From Nocardioides mangrovi (lineage in GTDB: Bacteria; Actinomycetota; Actinomycetes; Propionibacteriales; Nocardioidaceae): DNA of 35,491 nucleotides. Position 1 is the stretch's first letter. Each line of letters begins with the position of its first letter. The translations under genes and the position numbers were made by a program. This document shows, piece after piece, positions 12,344-19,150 of this stretch. The DNA lies in contig NZ_JAIQZJ010000015.1 of the NCBI RefSeq assembly GCF_020073815.1, positions 1-35,491 of the forward strand, given 5' to 3'. The notes beneath the pieces are model-generated. The model was not told where the DNA came from. It was given only the letters and a program-made list of their open reading frames with translations, and did no database searches.

Positions 12344-13617
12344 GAGGGTTCCTCCGTGCTCATGGCGGGGAACCGCAGGGGGGCGAGGCCCGACTCGAGG
12401 GACTCGGCGAAGCGGGACACCGCGTCGCTGATCTCGGTGAGCTGCCGGGCGTCGCGGTGGGACGAGCCGGGGTGTCCGGCCTGGGCACGCGCGGCGCTGA
12501 TGATCGCGTGCGCCTCGCGGCGCGCGGTGATCCGGATGAGCTCGGCGTCGAGCTCGGCCTGCGCGGTCAGCAGCTCCGCCCGGCGGGCTCCCTCCGCTTC
12601 CAGGGCGGCGAGGTGCGCGAGCGTGGCGTTCTCGGCGTCCCGGAGCCGCTCGATCGCGGCGTCGGCGACCTCCTGGACGGTCATGCCGAGGTAGCCCATG
12701 TCCTCGGCGGACTGGGCCGCCGCGAAGCGGGAGTCCAGCCGGGACTCGGCGCGGGGGTCCGCTGCGGGGCGGGCCAGCGGCGCCGCCATCGGGCGCGACG
12801 GCGCGGCCGGCCACGAGGCCCGCGTGCGCGGAGCGGTCGGCGGGACCGGCGGCGCCGGCTCCATCGGCATCCGGTCCACGACCGGGGCCGACGCCTCTTC
12901 GTCGTCCAGCTCGACCTGGAGCCGGCCGGCGTACTCGTCGGTGTACCCGTCGTCGGCCAGCAGCGGGTGGGCCTCGAAGCGAGCGACGGGCAGGATGACC
13001 GGGACGACCGGCTCGGCGGCCGGGACGGCCGCGGCGACCGGCGTGGGCTCCGCCTCGACGACCGGCTCGGCGACGGGCTCGGCGACGGGCTCGGCGACGG
13101 GCTCGGCGACGGGCTCGACGACGGGCTCGGCGACGGGCTTGGGACGCTTCGCGGCGGCCTTCGGCTTGGCGGGCTTGCGCGGCTTCGCGGCCTTCGGGCG
13201 CGGTGCGGGCGCGGCCTCCTCGGGCTGCTCGGGCTCCTCGACCTGGTCGAGGTCCTCCACGACCTCGACGACGGGACGGCGGTTCGCCTTGGGCCGCGGT
13301 CGAGCCGGGGCCTCGGCGACCGGAGCGGGCTCGGGCTCGGCGACGGCCGGCGCCTCGGGCGCGACCTCGGCCTCTGGCTCGAGCTCGGCGACCACCTCGA
13401 CCGGGGTCGGGACGGCGCGGACAGGCGACGGGCGGCGGCGCAGGGTCGCGGTCGAGGTCGGCGTCGGGCGGACCGGCGCGGCCCCCTCGGCGGCAGCCGC
13501 GGTGTCGGTGACGAGCCGGCTCGCGAAGTCGACCTGGCCGACCCGCGCCTCGTCGCCGAGACCGAGCAGGTCGTCGACCGACGGCGGCGGCTGGATGGCG
13601 TTGCGCTGGCCGATCAC
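12340..13617 (-). CDS. Ala/Pro/Glu-rich coiled-coil protein
   Basis: A 425-aa protein without signal peptide or membrane segment, so probably cytoplasmic. Residues 1-60 contain a short conserved-looking start (QPPPSVDDLLGLGDEARVGQ). Residues 60-290 are low-complexity Ala/Pro/Glu/Val linker, including six VAEP/VVEP repeats and a basic Lys/Pro/Ala patch. Residues about 315-410 form a helical coiled coil with the 'QEVADAAIERLRDAENATL' pattern. The layout (short head, long disordered linker, coiled coil) resembles DivIVA- or polar-scaffold-type proteins; this is a resemblance only. The GTG start at 13617 overlaps the upstream TGA by 4 bp. A scaffold that places or couples the membrane synthase is a reasonable inference from context. 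Confidence 0.72.
   Translation of the reverse strand: MIGQRNAIQPPPSVDDLLGLGDEARVGQVDFASRLVTDTAAAAEGAAPVRPTPTSTATLRRRPSPVRAVPTPVEVVAELEPEAEVAPEAPAVAEPEPAPVAEAPARPRPKANRRPVVEVVEDLDQVEEPEQPEEAAPAPRPKAAKPRKPAKPKAAAKRPKPVAEPVVEPVAEPVAEPVAEPVAEPVVEAEPTPVAAAVPAAEPVVPVILPVARFEAHPLLADDGYTDEYAGRLQVELDDEEASAPVVDRMPMEPAPPVPPTAPRTRASWPAAPSRPMAAPLARPAADPRAESRLDSRFAAAQSAEDMGYLGMTVQEVADAAIERLRDAENATLAHLAALEAEGARRAELLTAQAELDAELIRITARREAHAIISAARAQAGHPGSSHRDARQLTEISDAVSRFAESLESGLAPLRFPAMSTEEPS
13064..13135 (-). repeat. Six 12-bp tandem repeats encoding VAEP
   Basis: Six consecutive 12-bp units (plus-strand form ggctcggcgacg, with one base change in unit five) encode Val-Ala/Val-Glu-Pro in the linker of the coiled-coil protein. 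Units are in-frame, so copy number can change without frameshift. Confidence 0.92.
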
Positions 13618-15335
13618 TGGCCCGCTCCCTCGGTGCTTCCGTCCGTGGACGAGGTGATGGTCTGGTCGGTGGTGGCGGTCGGGTCGAACGTCGTCGGGAC
13701 GGTCAGCAGGACGTAGCGGTCGGTGCTGAAGACGACCGACAGCCGCGGGTCGGACCCTGTGGTGGCGCTGGGGTACATCTGGCTGAGCAGGTCCTGCGAG
13801 GTGTCGGTGGACATCAGCATGTAGTCGACGACGCCGGCCGGGTCCTGGGCGGCGGCCAGCCAGGGGCCGTCGCTCTGGTCGACCCGGTCGAAGAAAAGGC
13901 GCGGCTGGCCGGTCAGCAGCATCACGGCGTACGTCTGCGAGTTGTCCGTGAGGATGGAGTTCGGCTCGGAGATGTTGTCCTTGATGTAGTCGGCCATCGC
14001 CTGCTCGTCGGCGATGCCGACCTTGGCGCCGGGCACCGTGGTGGTGCCCTCCTGCGACTGCCGCGTGCTGATCGCCGCGGCGAACGGCGCCTCGAGGTTC
14101 TGGTAGCGGTAGTCCTTCATCCAGTGGAAGGTCCACGGGATGCTGGCCAGGAGCAGCACGATGAGCACACCCGAGACGATCAGGTTGCTGCCGTCGGCGG
14201 AGCGGGCCAGCCAGAGGCAGCCGATGACGGCGAAGACCAGGATCGGCAGCGCGTTGCGCATCTGCATCGGCGAGTCGCTCAGGCCGAGGAGGACCGAGCC
14301 GGCCGGTGCGACGATCGCGGCGGCGAGCAGCAGCCCGAGCCAGGTGGCCAGCGGGTTGTTGCGCGAGGCGCCGACGAAGATGAGCGCGGGCAGCGCGATG
14401 ATCGCGAGCGGCGCGGCGTAGAGCACCAGCCACCAGGTGTCCTGCAGCAGCTCGACACCGGTGAAGCTGCCCGGCCCGCTCCCGCCGGCGTCGCGGGCCG
14501 CGGTGACCCACTCGAAGGGGTGGGAGAGCAGGATCAGGTTGAAGACCGTCCACAGGGCGATCACGTAGACCGTCGGGGCGGAGAAGCCGACCGTGGTGCC
14601 CTCGACCTCGGGGCCGCGGGCACCGAGGCGGGCCAGGATCGCGCCGATCATGAAGGCGGTCAGCACGAACCAGAGGATGCTGGTGTAGCCCGCGAGCGCC
14701 GCGATGCTGTAGGCCAGGCCGGCCAGCATCACGAAGCGGACGTCAGCGGTGACGTACCACGCGACGACGGCGCCCATCGCCATCACGACGAACGAGATCC
14801 AGACGAACTGGCGGGCACCGGACGCGGCGTACAGCGCCACCAGCGGGTTGAGCGCGAGCGCGATGAGGACGCCGTACCGCAGCGGCGCTGCGACCAGGCA
14901 GCGCCGGGCCAGGGTGTTGAGCGACATCATCGTCAGGCCGGCGAAGACCGCCGAGGCGACCGGCACGACCGCGAGCGAGGACGCGACGGACGGGAAGATC
15001 GCGAGCGGCGAGATCAGCAGCGTGGCCAGCGGGGGGTAGTCGAAGCCGAGCGCCGACAGCTTGGCCGGGTCGTTGTGCCAGATCATCAGGGCGCGGTTGA
15101 GCCGGTCGAGCGGCTCGAAGCCAACGACGTGCATCTGCACGACGAGCCAGTAGCCGAACCAGGTGTAGGCGCCGGTGAAGCCGAAGAACACCAGGGCGCT
15201 CTCCCAGCGACGCTTGGAGATGTCCTGCGGGCGCTGGTGGACGATCTGGACGATGCCCGACAGGCGCTGCTTCATCGAGACGACGTCGTCCTCGACGGGC
15301 TCCGGCGCGCCCACGGGCGCGGCGTAGGTGGTCAT
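13614..15335 (-). CDS. Polytopic membrane GT-C/polymerase-like protein
   Basis: A 573-aa integral membrane protein. After a cytosolic N-terminus of about 45 residues come roughly ten to twelve hydrophobic helices up to about residue 425, followed by an extracytoplasmic C-terminal domain of about 145 residues. The first outer loop contains acidic and Asn residues and 'FDYPPLATLL', a feature of GT-C-fold polyprenyl-phosphate-sugar transferases such as the ArnT/PMT superfamily. The C-terminal domain ('DEQAMADYIKDN', 'NSILTDNSQTYAV') is like those attached to GT39/GT-C proteins. It may add side groups to, or polymerise, the product of the adjacent glycosyltransferase. Its ATG overlaps the upstream stop by 1 bp (TGATG). 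Substrate unknown. Confidence 0.78.
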   Translation of the reverse strand: MTTYAAPVGAPEPVEDDVVSMKQRLSGIVQIVHQRPQDISKRRWESALVFFGFTGAYTWFGYWLVVQMHVVGFEPLDRLNRALMIWHNDPAKLSALGFDYPPLATLLISPLAIFPSVASSLAVVPVASAVFAGLTMMSLNTLARRCLVAAPLRYGVLIALALNPLVALYAASGARQFVWISFVVMAMGAVVAWYVTADVRFVMLAGLAYSIAALAGYTSILWFVLTAFMIGAILARLGARGPEVEGTTVGFSAPTVYVIALWTVFNLILLSHPFEWVTAARDAGGSGPGSFTGVELLQDTWWLVLYAAPLAIIALPALIFVGASRNNPLATWLGLLLAAAIVAPAGSVLLGLSDSPMQMRNALPILVFAVIGCLWLARSADGSNLIVSGVLIVLLLASIPWTFHWMKDYRYQNLEAPFAAAISTRQSQEGTTTVPGAKVGIADEQAMADYIKDNISEPNSILTDNSQTYAVMLLTGQPRLFFDRVDQSDGPWLAAAQDPAGVVDYMLMSTDTSQDLLSQMYPSATTGSDPRLSVVFSTDRYVLLTVPTTFDPTATTDQTITSSTDGSTEGAGQ

Positions 15336-17461
15336 CAGTGCGCCCCGCTGTCGAGGCCGTGTTCTGTCTTCTCCCAGTAGAACGGGTTGGTGAAGAGCTG
15401 GATGGCGCCCTTCCAGGCGGCCCAGCTCATCAGGCCCCAGTAGAGGGGGGAGAGGAGCGCGGTGCGCGTGATGCCGAACTCACCGCGCTGCAGGCTGCCG
15501 GCGACGTTGAGGTAGACGAACACGAAGTTGCCGATGAAGAGCATCGCGCTCGCGGCGTAGAAGACGAAGCCGGGGAAGAGCTCGCGGATGAAGCCCCACT
15601 GGGTCAGCACGTAGAGCGTGGTCAGGCCCCAGAAGATCGGGTTCAGCAGCAGCACGAACGCGTTGGCCATCGTCAGGTTGAAGCTCGTGAAGCCCCGTGG
15701 GCCGGTCTCGCGCAGCAGGGCGCCCGGGCTGCGCATGTGCACCAGCCAGGTCTGGAAGTAGCCCTTGATCCAGCGGCTGCGCTGGCGCAGCCAGTTGGGG
15801 ACGTTGGGGTTGGCCTCCTCGAGCGTGGTCGAGTCGATCATCGCCGTGCGGTAGCCCTCGCGGTGCAGGCGGATGCCGAGGTCGGCGTCCTCGGTCACGT
15901 TGAAGGGGTCCCAGGCGCCGAGCTCGCGCAGCACCGAGGTGATGAAGTGGTTGGAGGTGCCGCCCAACGGGATCGGCGAGCCGGCCGCACCCATCGCCGG
16001 GAGGATCAGCTCGAAGTGCATGGAGTACTCGTTGGCGAACCACGCGGTCAGGAGGTTCTGGTCCTGGTTGAAGTGGTTGAGCTTCGCCTGGACGCAGGCC
16101 ACGTTGCCGGCCACGTGCTGGAAGGCGAGGTAGGCCTTCTTCAGCTGGTCGGGGTCCGGGCGGTCCTCGGCGTCGAAGATGACGCAGAAGTCGCCGGTGG
16201 CGATCTGGAGGCCGTAGTTGCAGGCCTTCGGCTTGGTCTTCGGCAGGGCGTCGGGCACCACCACGAGGTGGAAGTGCGGCGGCAGCTGCAGGGACCGGAT
16301 CATCTCGATCGTCTCGGTGTCGTCCTCCTCGCAGAGGAGCTTCACGTCGAGCCGGGTGCGCGGGTAGTCGAGGTCGTTGATGCCCTGGACGAGGCGGCGG
16401 ACGACGCCGGCCTCCTTGTAGAGCGGCACCAGGATCGTGTAGACGGGCAGGGTCCGCTCGTCGAGGTCGGCGATCTCCTGGTCGGTCACGTCGATCTCGA
16501 GGTGGGTGCCCAGCGCCCGGAAGGTCAGCTGGAACTTGTAGAACGACACCAGCAGGTAGAGCACCGAGCAGGCGGCGACGACGCCGATCAGGGTCTGCAT
16601 CGGCCACACGACCCCGCACACCACGACCGCCACGAGCAGGCACACGCCGAGCGCCTTCTGGCCGCCGGTGAACACGACGTGGGCGGAGTCCTCGGGGCGC
16701 GCCTCGAGGAGCGCGACCGTCGAGACCTCGACGTAGTGGGCGCTGTGGACGCGCTGGATGAGCTGGTCGAGCTCGGTGCGGTTGGCCAGCAGCTGACGGA
16801 AGGGCGAGCCGAGCGCCTCCTCGACCGCGACGGCCTGCTCGGGGTCGAGCGGGCGGGCCACGGCGAGCAGCACCAGGTCGTCGGTCGCGGCTACCGGGAT
16901 CGCCTGGAAGCTCTGCGCGAGCGGCTCGGGCAGCCGGCGGGCGATCTCCATGTCGGGCACGAAGTCGGACAGACCGACCCGCTGCATCTGGTACATCTCC
17001 GACAGAGCGGCGACCAGGACGTCCTCGGAGATCGCCTCGTGGGCCACCAGGATGTCGCCCAGCGGGTCGCCGGTCCGCGAGTACTCGAGCATCGCCATCT
17101 GGAGCTGGTCGTTGGTGACCAGGCCGCTGTTGGTGAGCATCCGCGCCATCTGCACGCGGCCGCGGCGCTCCTCGGAGGACTCGATCTGGCCCTCGACGGC
17201 CGGGTAGACGGTCTCGATGGCGTCGGTGATCTCGTTGGTGGTGTGGCGGACCAGCTGCACGGGGCGGTCGATCCGCTCCTCGACCACCTGCAGGGTGATC
17301 GGGTCGTCGGCGTCGGCGACCGCGACCAGCACGGTGCCGTCGACGACGGCGTACGGCATCACGCGGAAGGTGCGGCAGATGCCCTCGGGCAGGAGGCGTG
17401 CGAGCTCGGGCGCGACGCCGTCGGTCAGTCGGACCCGGGCGCCGTTGACGGTGGCGGTCAC
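15335..17461 (-). CDS. MshEN-glycosyltransferase family 2 fusion (NfrB-like synthase)
   Basis: A 708-aa inner-membrane polysaccharide synthase candidate. Residues 20-90 resemble the second half of a GspE/PilB N-terminal (MshEN) domain and residues 100-240 a complete one, with the doublet 'ARMLTNSGLVTNDQLQMAM' and 'LGDILVAHEAISEDVL'. Two hydrophobic helices lie at 268-306. The processive GT2 domain spans about 340-565 with DD near 380, DAED at 430-433, TED at 523-525 and QxxRW at 560-564. Further helices lie at 595-690. MshEN modules bind c-di-GMP in other proteins, and E. coli NfrB has this same architecture and is c-di-GMP-activated. Activation here is inferred; two consensus positions differ. 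GTG start, overlapping the upstream stop by 4 bp. Confidence 0.88.
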   Translation of the reverse strand: MTATVNGARVRLTDGVAPELARLLPEGICRTFRVMPYAVVDGTVLVAVADADDPITLQVVEERIDRPVQLVRHTTNEITDAIETVYPAVEGQIESSEERRGRVQMARMLTNSGLVTNDQLQMAMLEYSRTGDPLGDILVAHEAISEDVLVAALSEMYQMQRVGLSDFVPDMEIARRLPEPLAQSFQAIPVAATDDLVLLAVARPLDPEQAVAVEEALGSPFRQLLANRTELDQLIQRVHSAHYVEVSTVALLEARPEDSAHVVFTGGQKALGVCLLVAVVVCGVVWPMQTLIGVVAACSVLYLLVSFYKFQLTFRALGTHLEIDVTDQEIADLDERTLPVYTILVPLYKEAGVVRRLVQGINDLDYPRTRLDVKLLCEEDDTETIEMIRSLQLPPHFHLVVVPDALPKTKPKACNYGLQIATGDFCVIFDAEDRPDPDQLKKAYLAFQHVAGNVACVQAKLNHFNQDQNLLTAWFANEYSMHFELILPAMGAAGSPIPLGGTSNHFITSVLRELGAWDPFNVTEDADLGIRLHREGYRTAMIDSTTLEEANPNVPNWLRQRSRWIKGYFQTWLVHMRSPGALLRETGPRGFTSFNLTMANAFVLLLNPIFWGLTTLYVLTQWGFIRELFPGFVFYAASAMLFIGNFVFVYLNVAGSLQRGEFGITRTALLSPLYWGLMSWAAWKGAIQLFTNPFYWEKTEHGLDSGAH

Positions 17462-17706
17462 GAGGCACCCGCCCCGAAGCCGCTGACGGACTGCTGCTGG
17501 CGCGGTCCGGTGCCGCCCGACGAGGGCCGGCCGCCGCGCGAGCGCCAGGCCAGGTAGACGAGGTAGCCCACGCCGAGCGCGATCAGCGGTGCGATGAGGA
17601 AGGCGATGAACACCACCAAGAACATCAGCAGCGTCACGATCACGCGCAGGATGGCGGCGCCTGCCGACATGCTCTGCGGGCGTGGCGAAGTGGCCTGCAG
17701 CGTCAT
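17458..17706 (-). CDS. Small single-pass membrane protein, first gene of operon
   Basis: An 82-aa protein with a polar N-terminus, one long or two closely spaced hydrophobic segments (about residues 18-54, rich in Val/Leu/Ile/Phe) and a basic, Gly/Ser-rich C-terminus. No family is recognised. It overlaps the synthase gene by 4 bp. Small membrane proteins often accompany processive synthases as accessory subunits, which is the likely role by position. The ATG at 17706 has an excellent RBS (AGGGGGA at 17711-17717). An in-frame ATG at 17739 would add 11 residues but has a poorer RBS and would place the leader hairpin inside the coding region. Confidence 0.72.
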   Translation of the reverse strand: MTLQATSPRPQSMSAGAAILRVIVTLLMFLVVFIAFLIAPLIALGVGYLVYLAWRSRGGRPSSGGTGPRQQQSVSGFGAGAS

Positions 17707-17718
17707 TTCTGTCCCCCT

Positions 17719-17733
17719 GTCGGCTCTGCCGAC
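17719..17733 (-). promoter_or_regulatory. Leader hairpin abutting the RBS
   Basis: A perfect 6-bp stem with 3-base loop (GTCGGC-AGA-GCCGAC on the minus strand) ends one base before the AGGGGGA ribosome binding site of the first operon gene. It could tune ribosome access; no larger riboswitch fold is evident. Confidence 0.45.
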
Positions 17734-17778
17734 GTCCATTCCCGGTACGACTTCACCCGAGAAATCCCCGAGAATCCC

Positions 17779-17825
17779 CCCTGGATCCTGATCAGGCTAT
17801 CCAGGGCGATTCATCGGGGCGTCAA
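17779..17825 (-). promoter_or_regulatory. Promoter and operator-like dyad of exopolysaccharide operon
   Basis: A 28-bp dyad at 17779-17806 has outer arms CCCTGGAT/ATCCAGGG and an inner perfect palindrome CCTGATCAGG (17787-17796). On the minus strand, TTGACG at 17820-17825 could be the -35. The -10 would fall inside the dyad, either TAGCCT (17794-17799, 20-bp spacer) or GGATAG (17797-17802, 17-bp spacer). A regulator bound to the dyad would cover the -10, which suggests repression. The leader would be about 80 bases. The spacer ambiguity lowers confidence in the promoter; the symmetry itself is certain. Confidence 0.5.
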
Positions 17826-17896
17826 CAATGGACCCACAAGCCGGTAACAAACGAGTGCCGGTCCAACCTGTGGTCCAGATGTGCTGTTGCCGCAGG

Positions 17897-19090
17897 TCAG
17901 GAAGGGTCAGGAGGGGTTGACGCGCCTCGGAGGTAGCGACGGACGAGGGCGCCGTACGCCGTGGGGGTGCCGTCCTCGGACCGGACCAGGGCCATGGGGT
18001 CGTTGGGGTGGTCGGCCCAGACCCAGAAGAGCGACCCGACGCCGTGGTCGTCGGCCCAGGAGAGGTAGTCCCGGAGGAAGGCCTTGCCGCTGTCGCTGGT
18101 CGGGTCCTCGGCGCCCAGCTCGCCGGTGATCACCGGCACCCGGTCGGTGAGCGGGGCGAGCACGGAGTCCCAGCACGACTGCAGGCACGTCTTGAAGTCG
18201 TAGGCGTGGACCGACGCGACCAGCTGGTCGTCGTCGGGCGCGAAGTCGAGCCAGTGGCTCAGGTCGTTGGCGTAGTCGAGCCCGCCGAGCAGGATCGGCT
18301 GCTCCGCGCCGGCGTCCCGGATCTGGCGGACGACCGCGGCCATCCCCTGGACGGTGTAGGTGGTGCGGCCCGAGGTCGCGGTCGCGTCGTCCTCGACGGG
18401 GGCCTGGCAGCCGCCGTCGCGCCAGCACTTCCAGGTCAGGTCGAAGACGAGCTTGTCGACGGCGTTGTAGCGGGAGTAGGGCTCGCTGAACGCGTCGAAC
18501 ATGACCGACCGGTTGCCGGCGTACTGCCCGGCGACCGAGCGCCAGAAGGTCAGCGACTGGGAGTCGGGCATCGCGACGTTGCCGAACTCCGGCTCCATGG
18601 CCCGCTTGCGGCTGTGCAGGTCGAGCACGACGACGATGCCCTGCCGGTTGAGCGCGCCGACGAACGCGGCCACGTCGCCGCGGTAGTCCTCGGGGGTCCG
18701 CTCCTCGAACTGGTCGCTGACCGGGGCGCCCCGGGTGCCGAGCCAGCAGTCCTGGTTGAGCGGGAGGCGGACCGTGTTGACGCCCCAGGAGGCGATGGCG
18801 CGGGCCTCGTGGTCGTACTGGTCCTGGCCGCCCATGGTGTCGAGGGACGACATGCCCCAGCCCTGCGCGCAGGCGTACTCGAAGCTGCTCCAGTTGACGC
18901 CGCGAGGCACGAACGGACCTCCGGTGCGGGCGTCGAGGAGGCGGTTGCCGTCGACGTAGGGCTGGGGTGCACCGGCACTCTCGAGCCCGGCCGTCGCCAC
19001 GGCGTCCTGGTCGCGGGTGGCATAGATCGCCCCACCACCGACCAGCAGCGCGATCGCCACCGCCAGCGCGATCCAGCGCGCGTACCGCAT
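17897..19090 (-). CDS. Membrane-anchored GH5-family glycoside hydrolase
   Basis: A 397-aa exported (alpha/beta)8-barrel hydrolase of the GH5 (cellulase A) clan. Residues 6-24 form a signal anchor without a clear cleavage site. Family landmarks are 'RGVNWSSFE' near residue 63, 'WGVNTVRLPLNQ' near 102, 'VVLDLHS' near 154, the proton donor E203 in FSEP and the nucleophile E324 in TGELG, then 'FWVWAD'. Four Cys (C116, C222, C228, C302/C306) could form disulfides. It lies immediately upstream of the synthase operon on the same strand, separated by 190 bp. Polysaccharide operons often include a hydrolase that trims or releases polymer, the likely role here. A beta-1,4-glucan or mannan substrate is possible but unproven. 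Confidence 0.85.
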   Translation of the reverse strand: MRYARWIALAVAIALLVGGGAIYATRDQDAVATAGLESAGAPQPYVDGNRLLDARTGGPFVPRGVNWSSFEYACAQGWGMSSLDTMGGQDQYDHEARAIASWGVNTVRLPLNQDCWLGTRGAPVSDQFEERTPEDYRGDVAAFVGALNRQGIVVVLDLHSRKRAMEPEFGNVAMPDSQSLTFWRSVAGQYAGNRSVMFDAFSEPYSRYNAVDKLVFDLTWKCWRDGGCQAPVEDDATATSGRTTYTVQGMAAVVRQIRDAGAEQPILLGGLDYANDLSHWLDFAPDDDQLVASVHAYDFKTCLQSCWDSVLAPLTDRVPVITGELGAEDPTSDSGKAFLRDYLSWADDHGVGSLFWVWADHPNDPMALVRSEDGTPTAYGALVRRYLRGASTPPDPS

Positions 19091-19116
19091 CGAAGAAGCC
19101 CCCTCACTCCGCGAGA

Positions 19117-19122
19117 ATGATA
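19117..19122 (-). promoter_or_regulatory. -10 box (TATCAT) of the GH5 gene
   Basis: TATCAT on the minus strand would start transcription near 19110, giving a leader of about 20 bases that contains a GAGGGGG ribosome site before the ATG at 19090. No clear -35 is visible. Confidence 0.5.
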
Positions 19123-19138
19123 GGGGCGCCCCGGTGAC

Positions 19139-19144
19139 TAGGGT
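19139..19144 (+). promoter_or_regulatory. -10 box (TAGGGT), leaderless promoter
   Basis: TAGGGT ends 6 bases before the ATG at 19151, which places the transcription start on or next to the A of the start codon. No Shine-Dalgarno sequence is present between them. This fits leaderless transcription, common in actinobacteria. Confidence 0.6.
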
Positions 19145-19150
19145 GACCGG

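Noticed and set aside
12344..12814. N-terminal extension of the 11156-12343 lipoprotein
   Set aside because: Arg/Pro/Gly-rich shadow of the coiled-coil gene; the lipoprotein signal starts at 12343.
13064..13135. Possible CRISPR-like array from regular repeats
   Set aside because: Repeats are contiguous 12-mers without spacers and encode a protein linker.
15338..17557. A plus-strand open frame of about 740 codons opposite the MshEN-GT2 gene
   Set aside because: Shadow of the synthase gene; no recognisable motif and biased composition.
17707..17787. c-di-GMP (GEMM) riboswitch in the operon leader
   Set aside because: No GEMM consensus or two-helix layout; only a short hairpin next to the ribosome site.
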